A stretch of DNA of 64,000 bases, taken from Bradyrhizobium sp. Ai1a-2 (lineage in GTDB: Bacteria; Pseudomonadota; Alphaproteobacteria; Rhizobiales; Xanthobacteraceae). The notes below the pieces were generated by a model. The model was not told the DNA's origin, made no database searches, and was given only the letters and a program-made list of their open reading frames with translations. A program made the translations under genes and the position numbers. Location of the stretch: the NCBI RefSeq assembly GCF_000426245.1, contig NZ_AUEZ01000036.1, positions 27,478 to 91,477 on the forward strand, in the 5' to 3' direction. Positions 1-7,313 of this stretch are shown in pieces; within the stretch, counting starts at the first letter, position 1, and every line of letters begins with the position of its first letter.

Positions 1-351
1 CGCGTCGTGTCCGAGAACATGGCGAACGCAAACTCCACGGGGCGTACACCCGGTGCCGAACCCTACCGGCGCAAGACGACGACGTTCTCGGCGGAGGTCG
101 ATCGCGCGGCGGGTGTGCGGGTCGTGAAGATCAAGGACATCGGCGTCGATCGTGCTCCGTTTCGGGTCGACTACGAGCCGACTCATCCGGCAGCCGGTTC
201 GGACGGTTATGTCAAGTTGCCGAACGTGAACATGCTGATCGAAATGGCCGACATGCGGGAAACCAATCGGTCGTATGAAGCCAATCTGCAGGTGATCAAG
301 CAAGCACGGTCGATGGTTGCGATGGCGATCGATTTGTTGAAGGGGGCATGA
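1..351 (+). CDS. flgC: Flagellar proximal rod protein FlgC, 5' truncated by the window edge
   Basis: C-terminal part of FlgC, one of the small proteins of the proximal rod that carries torque across the periplasm. The reading frame is open to base 1, so the N-terminus lies outside the window. The visible part starts near the end of the conserved N-terminal region (an asparagine-rich SENMANANSTG stretch) and ends with the typical rod/hook C-terminal heptad region (NVNMLIEMADMRETNRSYEA followed by a helix), which polymerises as a coiled coil. The stop is 4 bases before the fliE start, as in the usual flgB-flgC-fliE order, so they are probably co-transcribed. Confident on family. Confidence 0.95.
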   Translation, partial: RVVSENMANANSTGRTPGAEPYRRKTTTFSAEVDRAAGVRVVKIKDIGVDRAPFRVDYEPTHPAAGSDGYVKLPNVNMLIEMADMRETNRSYEANLQVIKQARSMVAMAIDLLKGA

Positions 352-354
352 TCG

Positions 355-678
355 ATGATGATGGAAGCGGTTTCGTCCATTCTGAAGGACGCTGCTGGCG
401 TCGTTCAATCAAGCAGTGTTGCGGCGTCCGCGCCGGCCGCAACGCGGACGGCTCAACCCGCGCTCGGTTTCGACGGGGTCCTGGAGCAGGTTGCCGCCGA
501 TGCCGTCGGCAGCCTCAAGAACGGAGAGGCGGCGTCGGTCTCCTATATCCACGGCAAGGTGTCGGCCCAGAGCGTGGTGGAGGCCGTCATGTCCGCCGAG
601 CAGACGCTGCAGATGGCGGTCGCCGTGCGCGACAAGGTCGTGCAGGCGTATCAAGAAGTCAGTCGAATGGCGATCTGA
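355..678 (+). CDS. fliE: Flagellar hook-basal body complex protein FliE
   Basis: 107 residues, normal for FliE, the adaptor joining the MS ring to the proximal rod and an early export substrate. The conserved C-terminal half is clear: a V-S-x-x-x-x-KV(S/A)AQSVVEAVMSAEQ segment followed by the amphipathic helix ending in VRDKVVQAYQEVSRMAI. Three ATG codons lie in a row at 355, 358 and 361; a GGGGG Shine-Dalgarno run just upstream, inside the 3' end of flgC, fits any of them, so the exact start is uncertain by two codons. It lies between flgC and flgG. Confidence 0.93.
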   Translation: MMMEAVSSILKDAAGVVQSSSVAASAPAATRTAQPALGFDGVLEQVAADAVGSLKNGEAASVSYIHGKVSAQSVVEAVMSAEQTLQMAVAVRDKVVQAYQEVSRMAI

Positions 679-687
679 GGGATAGCA

Positions 688-1476
688 ATGAGAGCGCTTG
701 CCATCGCGGCGACCGGAATGAGCGCACAGCAGCTCAACGTCGAGGTCATCGCCAACAATATCGCGAACATCAACACGACGTCGTATAAGCGTGCGCGGGC
801 TGAGTTCACCGACCTGTTCTATCAGGTCGACCGCATGCAGGGCGTTCCGAACCGCGCCGGCGAAGCCGCGGTCCCCGAAGGGGCCAAGCTGGGGCTGGGC
901 GTTCGGTCGGTGGCCGTGCGAAAGCTGCATTTGCAGGGGTCGCTGGCGCAAACCGGCAATACTTTCGATCTCGCCGTCAACGGCAGAGGCTGGTTCCAGG
1001 TCGTGGGACCGAATGGCGAAACGCTCTACACCCGTGCCGGGTCCTTCAATACCAACGCGGACGGACAGTTGGTGACGGCGGACGGCTACACCGTCGATCC
1101 CGCGATCATCGTTCCGCAAGGGACGGTCGATGTCACGGTGAATGAATCGGGCCAGATGTTCGCGAAGCTCGACACCGAAATCGCGCCGCGCCAGATCGGC
1201 CAGCTCAATCTTGCCAACTTCGCCAACGAGGCGGGCCTCGATCCGCTTGGCGGCAATCTCTACAAGGAGACGCTGGCGTCCGGCGTTCCGGTCGTCGGCG
1301 TTCCCGGCGATCCCGGCTTCGGCAAGATCCATCAGCACTATCTGGAAAGTTCGAACGTCGATCCGGTCAAGGAGATCACTGAATTGATCTCCGCGCAGCG
1401 GTCTTACGAAATGAACTCGAAGGTGATCCAGGCGGCAGACGAGATGGCGTCGACGGTCTCCAAAGGTCTTCGATAG
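688..1476 (+). CDS. flgG: Flagellar distal rod protein FlgG
   Basis: 262 residues, full length for the distal rod subunit. It opens with the rod/hook signature MRALAIAATGMSAQQLNVEV followed by NNIANINTTSYKRARAEF, has a central domain with a GRGWFQV segment, and closes with the conserved export/polymerisation region (ESSNVDPVKEITELISAQRSYEMNSKVIQAADEM). Starts 9 bases after fliE with an AGGGA ribosome site. Distal rod rather than proximal rod is supported by the length and by position between fliE and flgA/flgI. Confidence 0.96.
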   Translation: MRALAIAATGMSAQQLNVEVIANNIANINTTSYKRARAEFTDLFYQVDRMQGVPNRAGEAAVPEGAKLGLGVRSVAVRKLHLQGSLAQTGNTFDLAVNGRGWFQVVGPNGETLYTRAGSFNTNADGQLVTADGYTVDPAIIVPQGTVDVTVNESGQMFAKLDTEIAPRQIGQLNLANFANEAGLDPLGGNLYKETLASGVPVVGVPGDPGFGKIHQHYLESSNVDPVKEITELISAQRSYEMNSKVIQAADEMASTVSKGLR

Positions 1477-1497
1477 GATTGCAAACGGAGAAGCGTC

Positions 1498-1977
1498 TTG
1501 AAGCTCGTCCAGTCTGCGCTGGTCCGCATGATCGCAGCGCTCGCGCTCGTTGCAAGCGGCGCGCACAGTGGCGCGATCGCCGAGGAGTCGATGCGCTTTC
1601 CCGTGCCGGCAACGGTGATCTATCCGGGCGATATGATCAAGGACGAGTTGATCATCGATCGTGCCTTCGCGCCGAACATGCCCGGCGCAGCGGCCTTTGT
1701 CGCTGACCGGGCATCGCTCGTCGGCCGCGTCGCGAGAAGGACGCTGGTGTCGGGCCAACCTATTCCGATCAATGCCCTCGAAGAGCAGAAACTTGTGGCG
1801 CGAGGCAACGTCGTCAAGGTGATTGTCGAGGATGGATCGCTTTCCATCGTCACCTACGCCTCGTCGCTGCAATCAGGTAGTCCGGGCGCCATGATCCAGC
1901 TTCGCAACCTCGATACGGGCGTGATCATCAGGGGCGTCGTCCAGCCGGACGGATCGGTGCGGATTCAAAACGGATGA
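1498..1977 (+). CDS. flgA: Flagellar P-ring assembly chaperone FlgA
   Basis: 159 residues; periplasmic chaperone that assists FlgI in forming the P ring. The N-terminus has a Sec signal (hydrophobic segment IAALALVASGAHSGAIA) and the body holds the SAF-type beta-clip typical of FlgA (VYPGDMI-like ATVIYPGDMIKDELI, and QPIPINALEEQKLV). A TTG start is chosen because GGAG sits 7 bases upstream and no better ATG precedes the signal peptide. The last four bases overlap the flgI start, so flgA and flgI are probably translationally coupled. Confidence 0.92.
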   Translation: MKLVQSALVRMIAALALVASGAHSGAIAEESMRFPVPATVIYPGDMIKDELIIDRAFAPNMPGAAAFVADRASLVGRVARRTLVSGQPIPINALEEQKLVARGNVVKVIVEDGSLSIVTYASSLQSGSPGAMIQLRNLDTGVIIRGVVQPDGSVRIQNG

Positions 1978-3074
1978 TGCTGCGACTTCTATCATTCATT
2001 GTCCTGCTCCTCTCCTCCACCGTCGCCGATGCGGCGGTGCGGATCAAGGATATCGCCAACCTCAAGGGTGTGCGGGAAAACCAGCTTATCGGTTACGGCC
2101 TGGTGATCGGTCTCAAAGGGACCGGTGATACTTTGCGCAACGCACCTTTCACCGAGCAGTCGCTGCAATCGATGCTCGATAACATGGGGATCAACATTCG
2201 GGGAACGTTGCTGCGGACGCGGAACGTCGCTGCTGTCGTGGTGACGGCCGATCTGCCGCCGTACGCTGCCGGTGGTTCGCGCATGGATGTCGCCCTGTCG
2301 TCGCTCGGCGATTCCTCTTCGCTTTTGGGAGGCACTCTCCTCATGACCCAGCTCCGTGGCGCCGACGGTGAGGTCTATGCCGTGGCCCAGGGTGCCGTTG
2401 CGGTTGGCGGATATTCGGTCGAAGGCGCCGCGCAGACCGTCAGTCAGGGCGTTCCAACGTCAGGCCGCATTCCAAACGGCGCGCTGATCGAGCGCGAGGT
2501 GCAGGGTAAATTCTACGAGATGGAATCGCTCATTCTCGAGCTGAAAAATCCGGATTTCGTCACTGCGACGCGAATCATTGACGCCATCAACCACTACGGT
2601 CAGGGGCGGTATCGCGCCAGCATGGCCTTTGAGCGCGACTACCGGTCGATCATATTGTCCCGGCCGCGCACGGTTGCCCCGGTTCGCTTCATCGCCGAGA
2701 TCGGCGAACTGCTGGTCGAGCCTGACACGCCGGCGCGTGTCGTCATCGACGAGCGGACCGGCACCGTCGTGATCGGTCGCAACGTCCAGGTTTCGACCGT
2801 TGCCGTCACACACGGCAATCTCTCGGTTCGGATCACCGAGATGCCGATCGTTTCCCAGCCCGCGCCATTCTCGCGCGGCGAAACGGTCGTGACGCCGCAA
2901 ACCTTCATCGAAGCGGGCGAGCCCGGTGCGCAGGTCGCGATCTTGCGTGGAACGGACTTGCAGCGTCTTGTGCGCGGCTTGAACCAGATCGGGTTGAAGC
3001 CGCAGGGCATCATCGCGATCCTGCAAGCGATCAAGGCAGCGGGCGCGCTGCAGGCCGATCTTGTCATCCAGTAG
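1974..3074 (+). CDS. flgI: Flagellar P-ring protein FlgI
   Basis: 366 residues, the usual size. It forms the P ring around the rod in the peptidoglycan layer. A cleavable signal (MMLRLLSFIVLLLSSTVADA) is followed by the diagnostic mature N-terminus RIKDIANLKGVRENQLIGYG and the TGDTLRNAPFTEQS region. The C-terminus has the conserved LQRLVRGLNQIGLKPQGIIA segment. It overlaps flgA by 4 bases at the start. Two ATG codons are adjacent; the first is used here. Confidence 0.97.
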   Translation: MMLRLLSFIVLLLSSTVADAAVRIKDIANLKGVRENQLIGYGLVIGLKGTGDTLRNAPFTEQSLQSMLDNMGINIRGTLLRTRNVAAVVVTADLPPYAAGGSRMDVALSSLGDSSSLLGGTLLMTQLRGADGEVYAVAQGAVAVGGYSVEGAAQTVSQGVPTSGRIPNGALIEREVQGKFYEMESLILELKNPDFVTATRIIDAINHYGQGRYRASMAFERDYRSIILSRPRTVAPVRFIAEIGELLVEPDTPARVVIDERTGTVVIGRNVQVSTVAVTHGNLSVRITEMPIVSQPAPFSRGETVVTPQTFIEAGEPGAQVAILRGTDLQRLVRGLNQIGLKPQGIIAILQAIKAAGALQADLVIQ

Positions 3075-3141
3075 AAGGTCGCGTCAGCGTCGCACAAGCT
3101 TGAACGTGCAACGCTTCGGACAGATGCCGTGCGGAGAGCGG

Positions 3142-3825
3142 ATGGTGAGGCTCGCGACGTTGCTGGGAAGAAGTATGCTCCTTGCGGGGTATCTTGCGCT
3201 CTCCGCGCAGGCGTCGGCATCGGCGCAGCCTGAGCAGAAACCGTCGAAACCGCTGAACCTGGCCACCTTTGCCAAGACGTCGCGCGTGCCGCCGTCCCGC
3301 CCTGTTGCCAAGCTGGAGGCGCCGCCCGGCAATCCCCAGCCCGAGCTGCCGCTGACGACTGCGACCGTTGCAAGGAGTGCCGCGTCGCCATCGGCGCCCG
3401 CAGAGCCGACAGATCAGCGTGGATCCGACGCCACCGATTTCTGCAAGAACATCACGGATGCAGCGCTGGATGCGCGCGTGGCGTGGCAGCAAAAGCAGCT
3501 CGAAGCGTCCGAGGCCAAGCTTCGGGAGCGGATCGTGGAGCTGGAGGCGAAGCGCGCCGAGTACGAGAAATGGTTGAAGCTGCGCGAAGACTTCCTGAAG
3601 AAGGCGGAAGACAACGTCGTCGAGATCTACTCCGGCATGAACCCGGATGCTGCCGCACAGCAGATCGCGAGCATGGCGGATGAAACCGCGGCCGCCGTGC
3701 TCGCCAAGCTTCGGGTGCGGACCGCAAGCGCGATCCTGAACGAGATGGAGCCCGGGCGTGCGGCCCACCTCGCCGATACCCTGGCGGGCATGCGGCGCCC
3801 CGACGACGGGAAGACGAACAAATGA
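3142..3825 (+). CDS. motE: MotE-like periplasmic flagellar motility protein
   Basis: About 227 residues from ATG 3142; the frame is open back to 3061 and an alternative ATG lies at 3124, so the start is uncertain. 3142 puts a signal-like segment (LGRSMLLAGYLALSAQASASA) at the N-terminus. After a proline-rich spacer comes a long coiled coil (roughly residues 125-175, charged heptads ARVAWQQKQLEASEAKLRER) and then an MgtE-N-like helical domain (YSGMNPDAAAQQIASM and VLAKLRVRTASAILNEMEP). This layout matches rhizobial MotE, a chaperone for periplasmic MotC. It sits between flgI and flgH, the usual MotE place in Rhizobiales, and overlaps flgH by 4 bases. Confidence 0.8.
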   Translation: MVRLATLLGRSMLLAGYLALSAQASASAQPEQKPSKPLNLATFAKTSRVPPSRPVAKLEAPPGNPQPELPLTTATVARSAASPSAPAEPTDQRGSDATDFCKNITDAALDARVAWQQKQLEASEAKLRERIVELEAKRAEYEKWLKLREDFLKKAEDNVVEIYSGMNPDAAAQQIASMADETAAAVLAKLRVRTASAILNEMEPGRAAHLADTLAGMRRPDDGKTNK

Positions 3826-4523
3826 AGGTTCTTCGCTTACTCTCTCTGCTTCCGGTTCTCGCTCTGGGGGGCTGCATGAACAGTCTCGCCGAGCTCAACC
3901 AGGCGCCTTATTTGTCGCCGATCGGCCAGGGCCTGCACGCAGAAGCGCGCGCGGTTCCCGTCGAGGCGCGCAGCCGATACGCCGCAGGCTACCAATCGCT
4001 GTGGGATGAGCGGAGGGATCTTTACCGCGATCCGCGCGCGGCGCGCATCGGTGATCTCATCACCGTCACCATCTCCATGAACGACAAGGCGACCCTCGAC
4101 AACAAGACCGACCGGTCGCGGGATTCGCAGACGAAATTCAGCGCCGACTACCTCGTCGACATGTTTGGCTGGACGCCCAAGGGACAGGCCAATGGCAACG
4201 TCAACTCGCAAACCTCGACCAAGGGAGAGGGCAAGATCGACCGCACCGAAGAGGTGAAGTTCTCGGTCGGGGCAGTCGTGGTCGACGTGCTCCCGAACGG
4301 GAATCTGCTGGTCAGCGGATCGCAGGAAGTGCGCGTCAATTACGAACTGCGCATTCTGAACGTGGCCGGTATCGTCCGGCCACGGGACATCGGCCGCAAC
4401 AACACCATTGCCTACGACAAGATCGGAGAGGCGCGAATCTCCTATGGTGGCCGTGGCCGGCTCATGGAGGTGCAGCAGCCAGCGTGGGGGCATCAGATCT
4501 ACGACCAGGTCGGGCCGTTCTAG
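3822..4523 (+). CDS. flgH: Flagellar L-ring lipoprotein FlgH
   Basis: 233 residues; forms the outer-membrane L ring. The N-terminus is a lipoprotein signal with lipobox LGGC at residues 16-19 (cysteine 19 is the lipidation site). The body shows family hallmarks: SLWDERRDLYRDPRAARIGD, a region of repeated polar residues, then LPNGNLLVSGSQEVRVNYEL and the C-terminal RPRDIGRNNTIAYDKIGEAR and ISYGGRGRL. ATG overlaps the motE stop by 4 bases. The 3' end overlaps only the longest, unlikely reading of the fliL frame. Confidence 0.97.
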   Translation: MKVLRLLSLLPVLALGGCMNSLAELNQAPYLSPIGQGLHAEARAVPVEARSRYAAGYQSLWDERRDLYRDPRAARIGDLITVTISMNDKATLDNKTDRSRDSQTKFSADYLVDMFGWTPKGQANGNVNSQTSTKGEGKIDRTEEVKFSVGAVVVDVLPNGNLLVSGSQEVRVNYELRILNVAGIVRPRDIGRNNTIAYDKIGEARISYGGRGRLMEVQQPAWGHQIYDQVGPF

Positions 4524-4561
4524 CCAGAAGCGGCGAAGCTCGTCGGGCAGCGGAGCGGGAC

Positions 4562-5017
4562 ATGGGAAACGTGATGCAATGGTTGGCCGCGTTGTTGCTG
4601 CTTGCGGTGCTGTCCGCCGGGGCGGGCGGTCTTGCCAGCCTGTATCTCCTCTCGGCCGGGCAGCGGATCGCGGATAGCCAGAAGGAACCTGCGGAGCGGC
4701 CGGTCGCCACCGCATTCGGTCAAACGGCGCGGCTGCGGAAGATTTCGCCGGTTGTGACCAACCTCGCCGCGCCGGCCGGCGCCTGGATTCGCGTGGAGGG
4801 ATCGGTGGTCACCGATCAGATGAACGAGGAGGAGGCGAGCCTTCTCACTGCCCGGCTGGGCGAAGACATCGTGTCCTATCTGCGAACGATCTCGGCGACA
4901 CAGATCGAGGGTGCGCGCGGGCTGCAATATCTTCGCGAGGATCTCAACGAGCGGGCGGCGATCCGTTCGGGCGGAAAGGTGCGCGAACTGATCATCGAAA
5001 CACTGGTCGTCCAATGA
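4562..5017 (+). CDS. fliL: FliL-like flagellar basal body-associated protein
   Basis: 151 residues from ATG 4562. The frame is open upstream into flgH, but 4562 starts immediately before a single transmembrane helix (WLAALLLLAVLSAGAGGLAS) and has a GCGGAGCGGGA ribosome-site region. The periplasmic part carries the FliL pattern: a beta strand after the membrane segment (LAAPAGAWIRVEGSVV), then ARLGEDIVSYLRTISATQIEG and a C-terminal LREDLNERAAIRSGGKVREL segment. FliL proteins associate with the stator. Overlaps fliP by 4 bases. Rhizobial FliL is divergent, so identity rests partly on position. Confidence 0.85.
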   Translation: MGNVMQWLAALLLLAVLSAGAGGLASLYLLSAGQRIADSQKEPAERPVATAFGQTARLRKISPVVTNLAAPAGAWIRVEGSVVTDQMNEEEASLLTARLGEDIVSYLRTISATQIEGARGLQYLREDLNERAAIRSGGKVRELIIETLVVQ

Positions 5018-5748
5018 AGCGCTTTTGCCTTGTCCTGCTGCTGGCCCTTCTCCCCACTGCGGCGGTGGCCCAGATCCCGGATCTGTCCACGCTGATCCCG
5101 CCCGGCGGCGGAAGCGCCAGTGGCCGGATCGTCCAGCTCGTGGCGCTGCTCACGGTATTGTCGCTGGCTCCCGGACTTCTGATCATGGTGACGAGTTTCA
5201 CGAGGTTCGTGGTCGCGCTTTCATTCCTGCGCGCGGGACTTGGATTGCAGACAACGCCGGCAAATATCGTCATGATCAGCCTTGCGCTCTTCATGACGTT
5301 CTATGTCATGGCCCCGACTTTTGACCGCGCTTGGCAGAACGGCATCCAGCCGTTGATGCAGAACGAGATTTCGGAGCAGGAAGCCTATTCACGTGTGACG
5401 GATCCGTTTCGCGAGTTCATGCTGGCGCACGTCCGCGAGAAGGACTTGCAAAGCTTTGAAAGCCTGGCCGCCGAGGGCTTCAAGACGCGGCCCGACGGTC
5501 AGCGCATCGACCTCCGCGTGATCATACCTGCCTTCATGATCTCCGAGCTGCGAAGGGCCTTCGAGATTGGCTTCCTGGTCATCATGCCGTTTCTCGTGAT
5601 CGATATGGTTGTCGCCACGCTCACGATGTCCATGGGCATGATGATGATGCCGCCGACCGTGTTCGCGCTTCCGTTCAAGGTGCTGTTCTTCGTGCTGATC
5701 GATGGCTGGAATCTTCTCGTCATCGGCCTGGTACGATCATTTCAGTAG
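5014..5748 (+). CDS. fliP: Flagellar type III export gate protein FliP
   Basis: 244 residues, full length. It is part of the FliP5-FliQ4-FliR1 export gate. It has a cleavable N-terminal signal (FCLVLLLALLPTAAVAQ), as FliP normally does, and membrane helices with the signature LLIMVTSFTRFVVALSFLR, the NIVMISLALFMTFYVMAP helix, and IPAFMISELRRAFEIGFLV followed by DMVVATLTMSMGMMMMPP and ALPFKVLFFVLIDGW. Last gene of the flgC-to-fliP run; nearly 200 bases follow before the flagellin gene. fliQ and fliR lie about 13-17 kb downstream. Confidence 0.97.
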   Translation: MKRFCLVLLLALLPTAAVAQIPDLSTLIPPGGGSASGRIVQLVALLTVLSLAPGLLIMVTSFTRFVVALSFLRAGLGLQTTPANIVMISLALFMTFYVMAPTFDRAWQNGIQPLMQNEISEQEAYSRVTDPFREFMLAHVREKDLQSFESLAAEGFKTRPDGQRIDLRVIIPAFMISELRRAFEIGFLVIMPFLVIDMVVATLTMSMGMMMMPPTVFALPFKVLFFVLIDGWNLLVIGLVRSFQ

Positions 5749-5835
5749 CAGCGGGGCACCTTGGACGGCATCCAGATCGCAAATCTTCGAGCTGATGTTC
5801 AGCTTTGGGTAAGGTTCGGATGCTAGGATGAATGA

Positions 5836-5941
5836 ACGGCAGGTTGGGTGTTTCCCCAGCCCCAAAGGCATGATGCCGCCCTGCCGTACCGGTGAAAGCC
5901 CGGTATGTCCCCCGATAAAAACCTCACACTAAAGGGACATA
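5836..5941 (+). ncRNA. Structured 5' leader of the flagellin mRNA, candidate flg-Rhizobiales-type cis element
   Basis: Seen directly: ACGGCAGG (5836-5843) pairs perfectly with CCTGCCGT (5880-5887). Inside it TTGGG (5844-5848) pairs with CCCAA (5861-5865), and GGC/GCC (5867-5869, 5875-5877) can close a small loop. TACCGG (5887-5892) pairs with CCGGTA (5900-5905). An 8-bp stem, 5904-5911 with 5934-5941, takes in the AAAGGGA Shine-Dalgarno sequence and would hide it; it overlaps the preceding stem by two bases, so the two may compete. Known: a conserved RNA motif called flg-Rhizobiales lies upstream of flagellar genes in this order, and FlbT binds a flagellin leader in Caulobacter. Assignment to that motif is inference. 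Confidence 0.6.
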
Positions 5942-5945
5942 AGCA

Positions 5946-7199
5946 ATGTCAAGCTTGATGACTAACAGCTCCGCCATGACCGCCCTGCAGACCCTGCGGA
6001 CGGTGAGCGCGGGTCTTGCCACCACCCAGAACCGCATCTCCACCGGCTATCGGGTGTCGACGGCCTCCGACAACGCCGCTTATTGGTCGATCGCCACCAC
6101 CATGCGTTCGGACAACATGGCGCTCAGCGCCGTGCAGGACGCACTCGGCCTGGGTGCTGCGACCATCGACACGATGTATACGGGCCTGAACGGCACCGTC
6201 AGCGTCGTCTCGCAGATCAACGCCAAGCTGGTCGCCGCGCGTACGCCCGGCGTCGATCGTGCCAAGATCCAGAGCGAAATCACCGAACTGCAGAAGCAGT
6301 TGAAGAACACCGCTGACAGCGCGGTCTTCAACGGTGAGAACTGGATCTCGGTCGACTCGACCTCGGCGAGCTACAACTCCTCGAAAACAGTCGTTTCGTC
6401 CTTCTCCCGCGCTGGCGGCACGGTCAAGATCGACACGCTTTCGGTCAATCTGGACGCGATCAAGCTCTATGACGCGAACCTGGACACCGCGTACGCGGCG
6501 CAGGCGTTCCCGTCGGTCGATACCGCTGCCTACAATGCCACCAACGACGTCGGCGGCAACATCACGGTGACCGTCGGTGGCGGCACGGCCATCAACATCG
6601 CCGTGGCGAAGAACACCTCCCTGTCGGACATCGCGACGGCGATCAACAAGCTCGGCATCGACGGCCTTTCGGTCGGCGTCGCGTCGACTGGCGACAAGCT
6701 GTCGTTCAAGAGCCGCAACGACGCGAACGTCGTCATCGACGCGAGCGTCGCCGGTCTTGGCGCTGCGGTCACGCTGACCGCGATCGCCAACCCCGTCGAC
6801 ACCAAGAAGGGCATCCTGGACCAGACCTACGACGCCTATACCGGTACGGCCTGGGAAACCTTCAGCGTCGCGACGCTGGACATCTCGAAGATCACCGACA
6901 GCGCTGCTGACCTCAAGAAGCTCGAGACCTACATCCAGGGCACCCAGGATGCCTTCGCCAAGATCACCGACGCGGCGACCAATCTCGGCGCGATCAAGAA
7001 CCGCATCGGCCTGCAGCAGGACTTCGTCAAGACCCTGACTGACTCGCTCGATCGCGGTATCGGCCAGCTCGTCGACGCCGACATGAACGCTGAATCGACC
7101 CGTTTGCAGGCCCTTCAGACCCAGCAGCAGCTCGGCATTCAGGCTCTGTCGATCGCGAACGCGGGCAGCCAGAGCATCCTGTCGCTGTTCCGCGGCTAG
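5946..7199 (+). CDS. Flagellin, probable lateral-type filament subunit
   Basis: 417 residues. The N-terminal D0/D1 region is typical of flagellin (MTALQTLRTVSAGLATTQNR, RISTGYRVSTASDNAAYWSI) and so is the C-terminal D0 (ADMNAESTRLQALQTQQQLG and IQALSIANAGSQSILSLFR). The central variable part carries hypervariable D2-like beta segments. Flagellin is exported through the axial channel and polymerises into the filament. It is the only flagellin in the window, monocistronic, with a structured leader and an intrinsic terminator. AAAGGGA lies 8 bases before the ATG. The surrounding gene set points to the lateral system of Bradyrhizobium (LafA), but that name is inference. Confidence 0.95.
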   Translation: MSSLMTNSSAMTALQTLRTVSAGLATTQNRISTGYRVSTASDNAAYWSIATTMRSDNMALSAVQDALGLGAATIDTMYTGLNGTVSVVSQINAKLVAARTPGVDRAKIQSEITELQKQLKNTADSAVFNGENWISVDSTSASYNSSKTVVSSFSRAGGTVKIDTLSVNLDAIKLYDANLDTAYAAQAFPSVDTAAYNATNDVGGNITVTVGGGTAINIAVAKNTSLSDIATAINKLGIDGLSVGVASTGDKLSFKSRNDANVVIDASVAGLGAAVTLTAIANPVDTKKGILDQTYDAYTGTAWETFSVATLDISKITDSAADLKKLETYIQGTQDAFAKITDAATNLGAIKNRIGLQQDFVKTLTDSLDRGIGQLVDADMNAESTRLQALQTQQQLGIQALSIANAGSQSILSLFRG

Positions 7200-7221
7200 T
7201 CGACTTGATCTCTTGACTATG

Positions 7222-7253
7222 ACGGCCGCGACCGACCTGGTCGCGGCCGTTTT
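7222..7253 (+). terminator. Intrinsic terminator of the flagellin gene
   Basis: A perfect 12-bp GC-rich inverted repeat (7222-7233 with 7239-7250), 5-base loop, followed directly by TTTT (7250-7253). It lies 22 bases after the flagellin stop and isolates it from fliF. Confidence 0.92.
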
Positions 7254-7313
7254 GCTACGTTCGCGCCGCGCAACCCTCGGACAAGCTTCACGATCGAGAA
7301 TCGATTCGGAAGT

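Noticed and set aside
409..1872. Long - strand ORF opposite fliE-flgG-flgA
   Set aside because: Arginine/aspartate-rich shadow frame of well recognised + strand genes, typical of high GC DNA.
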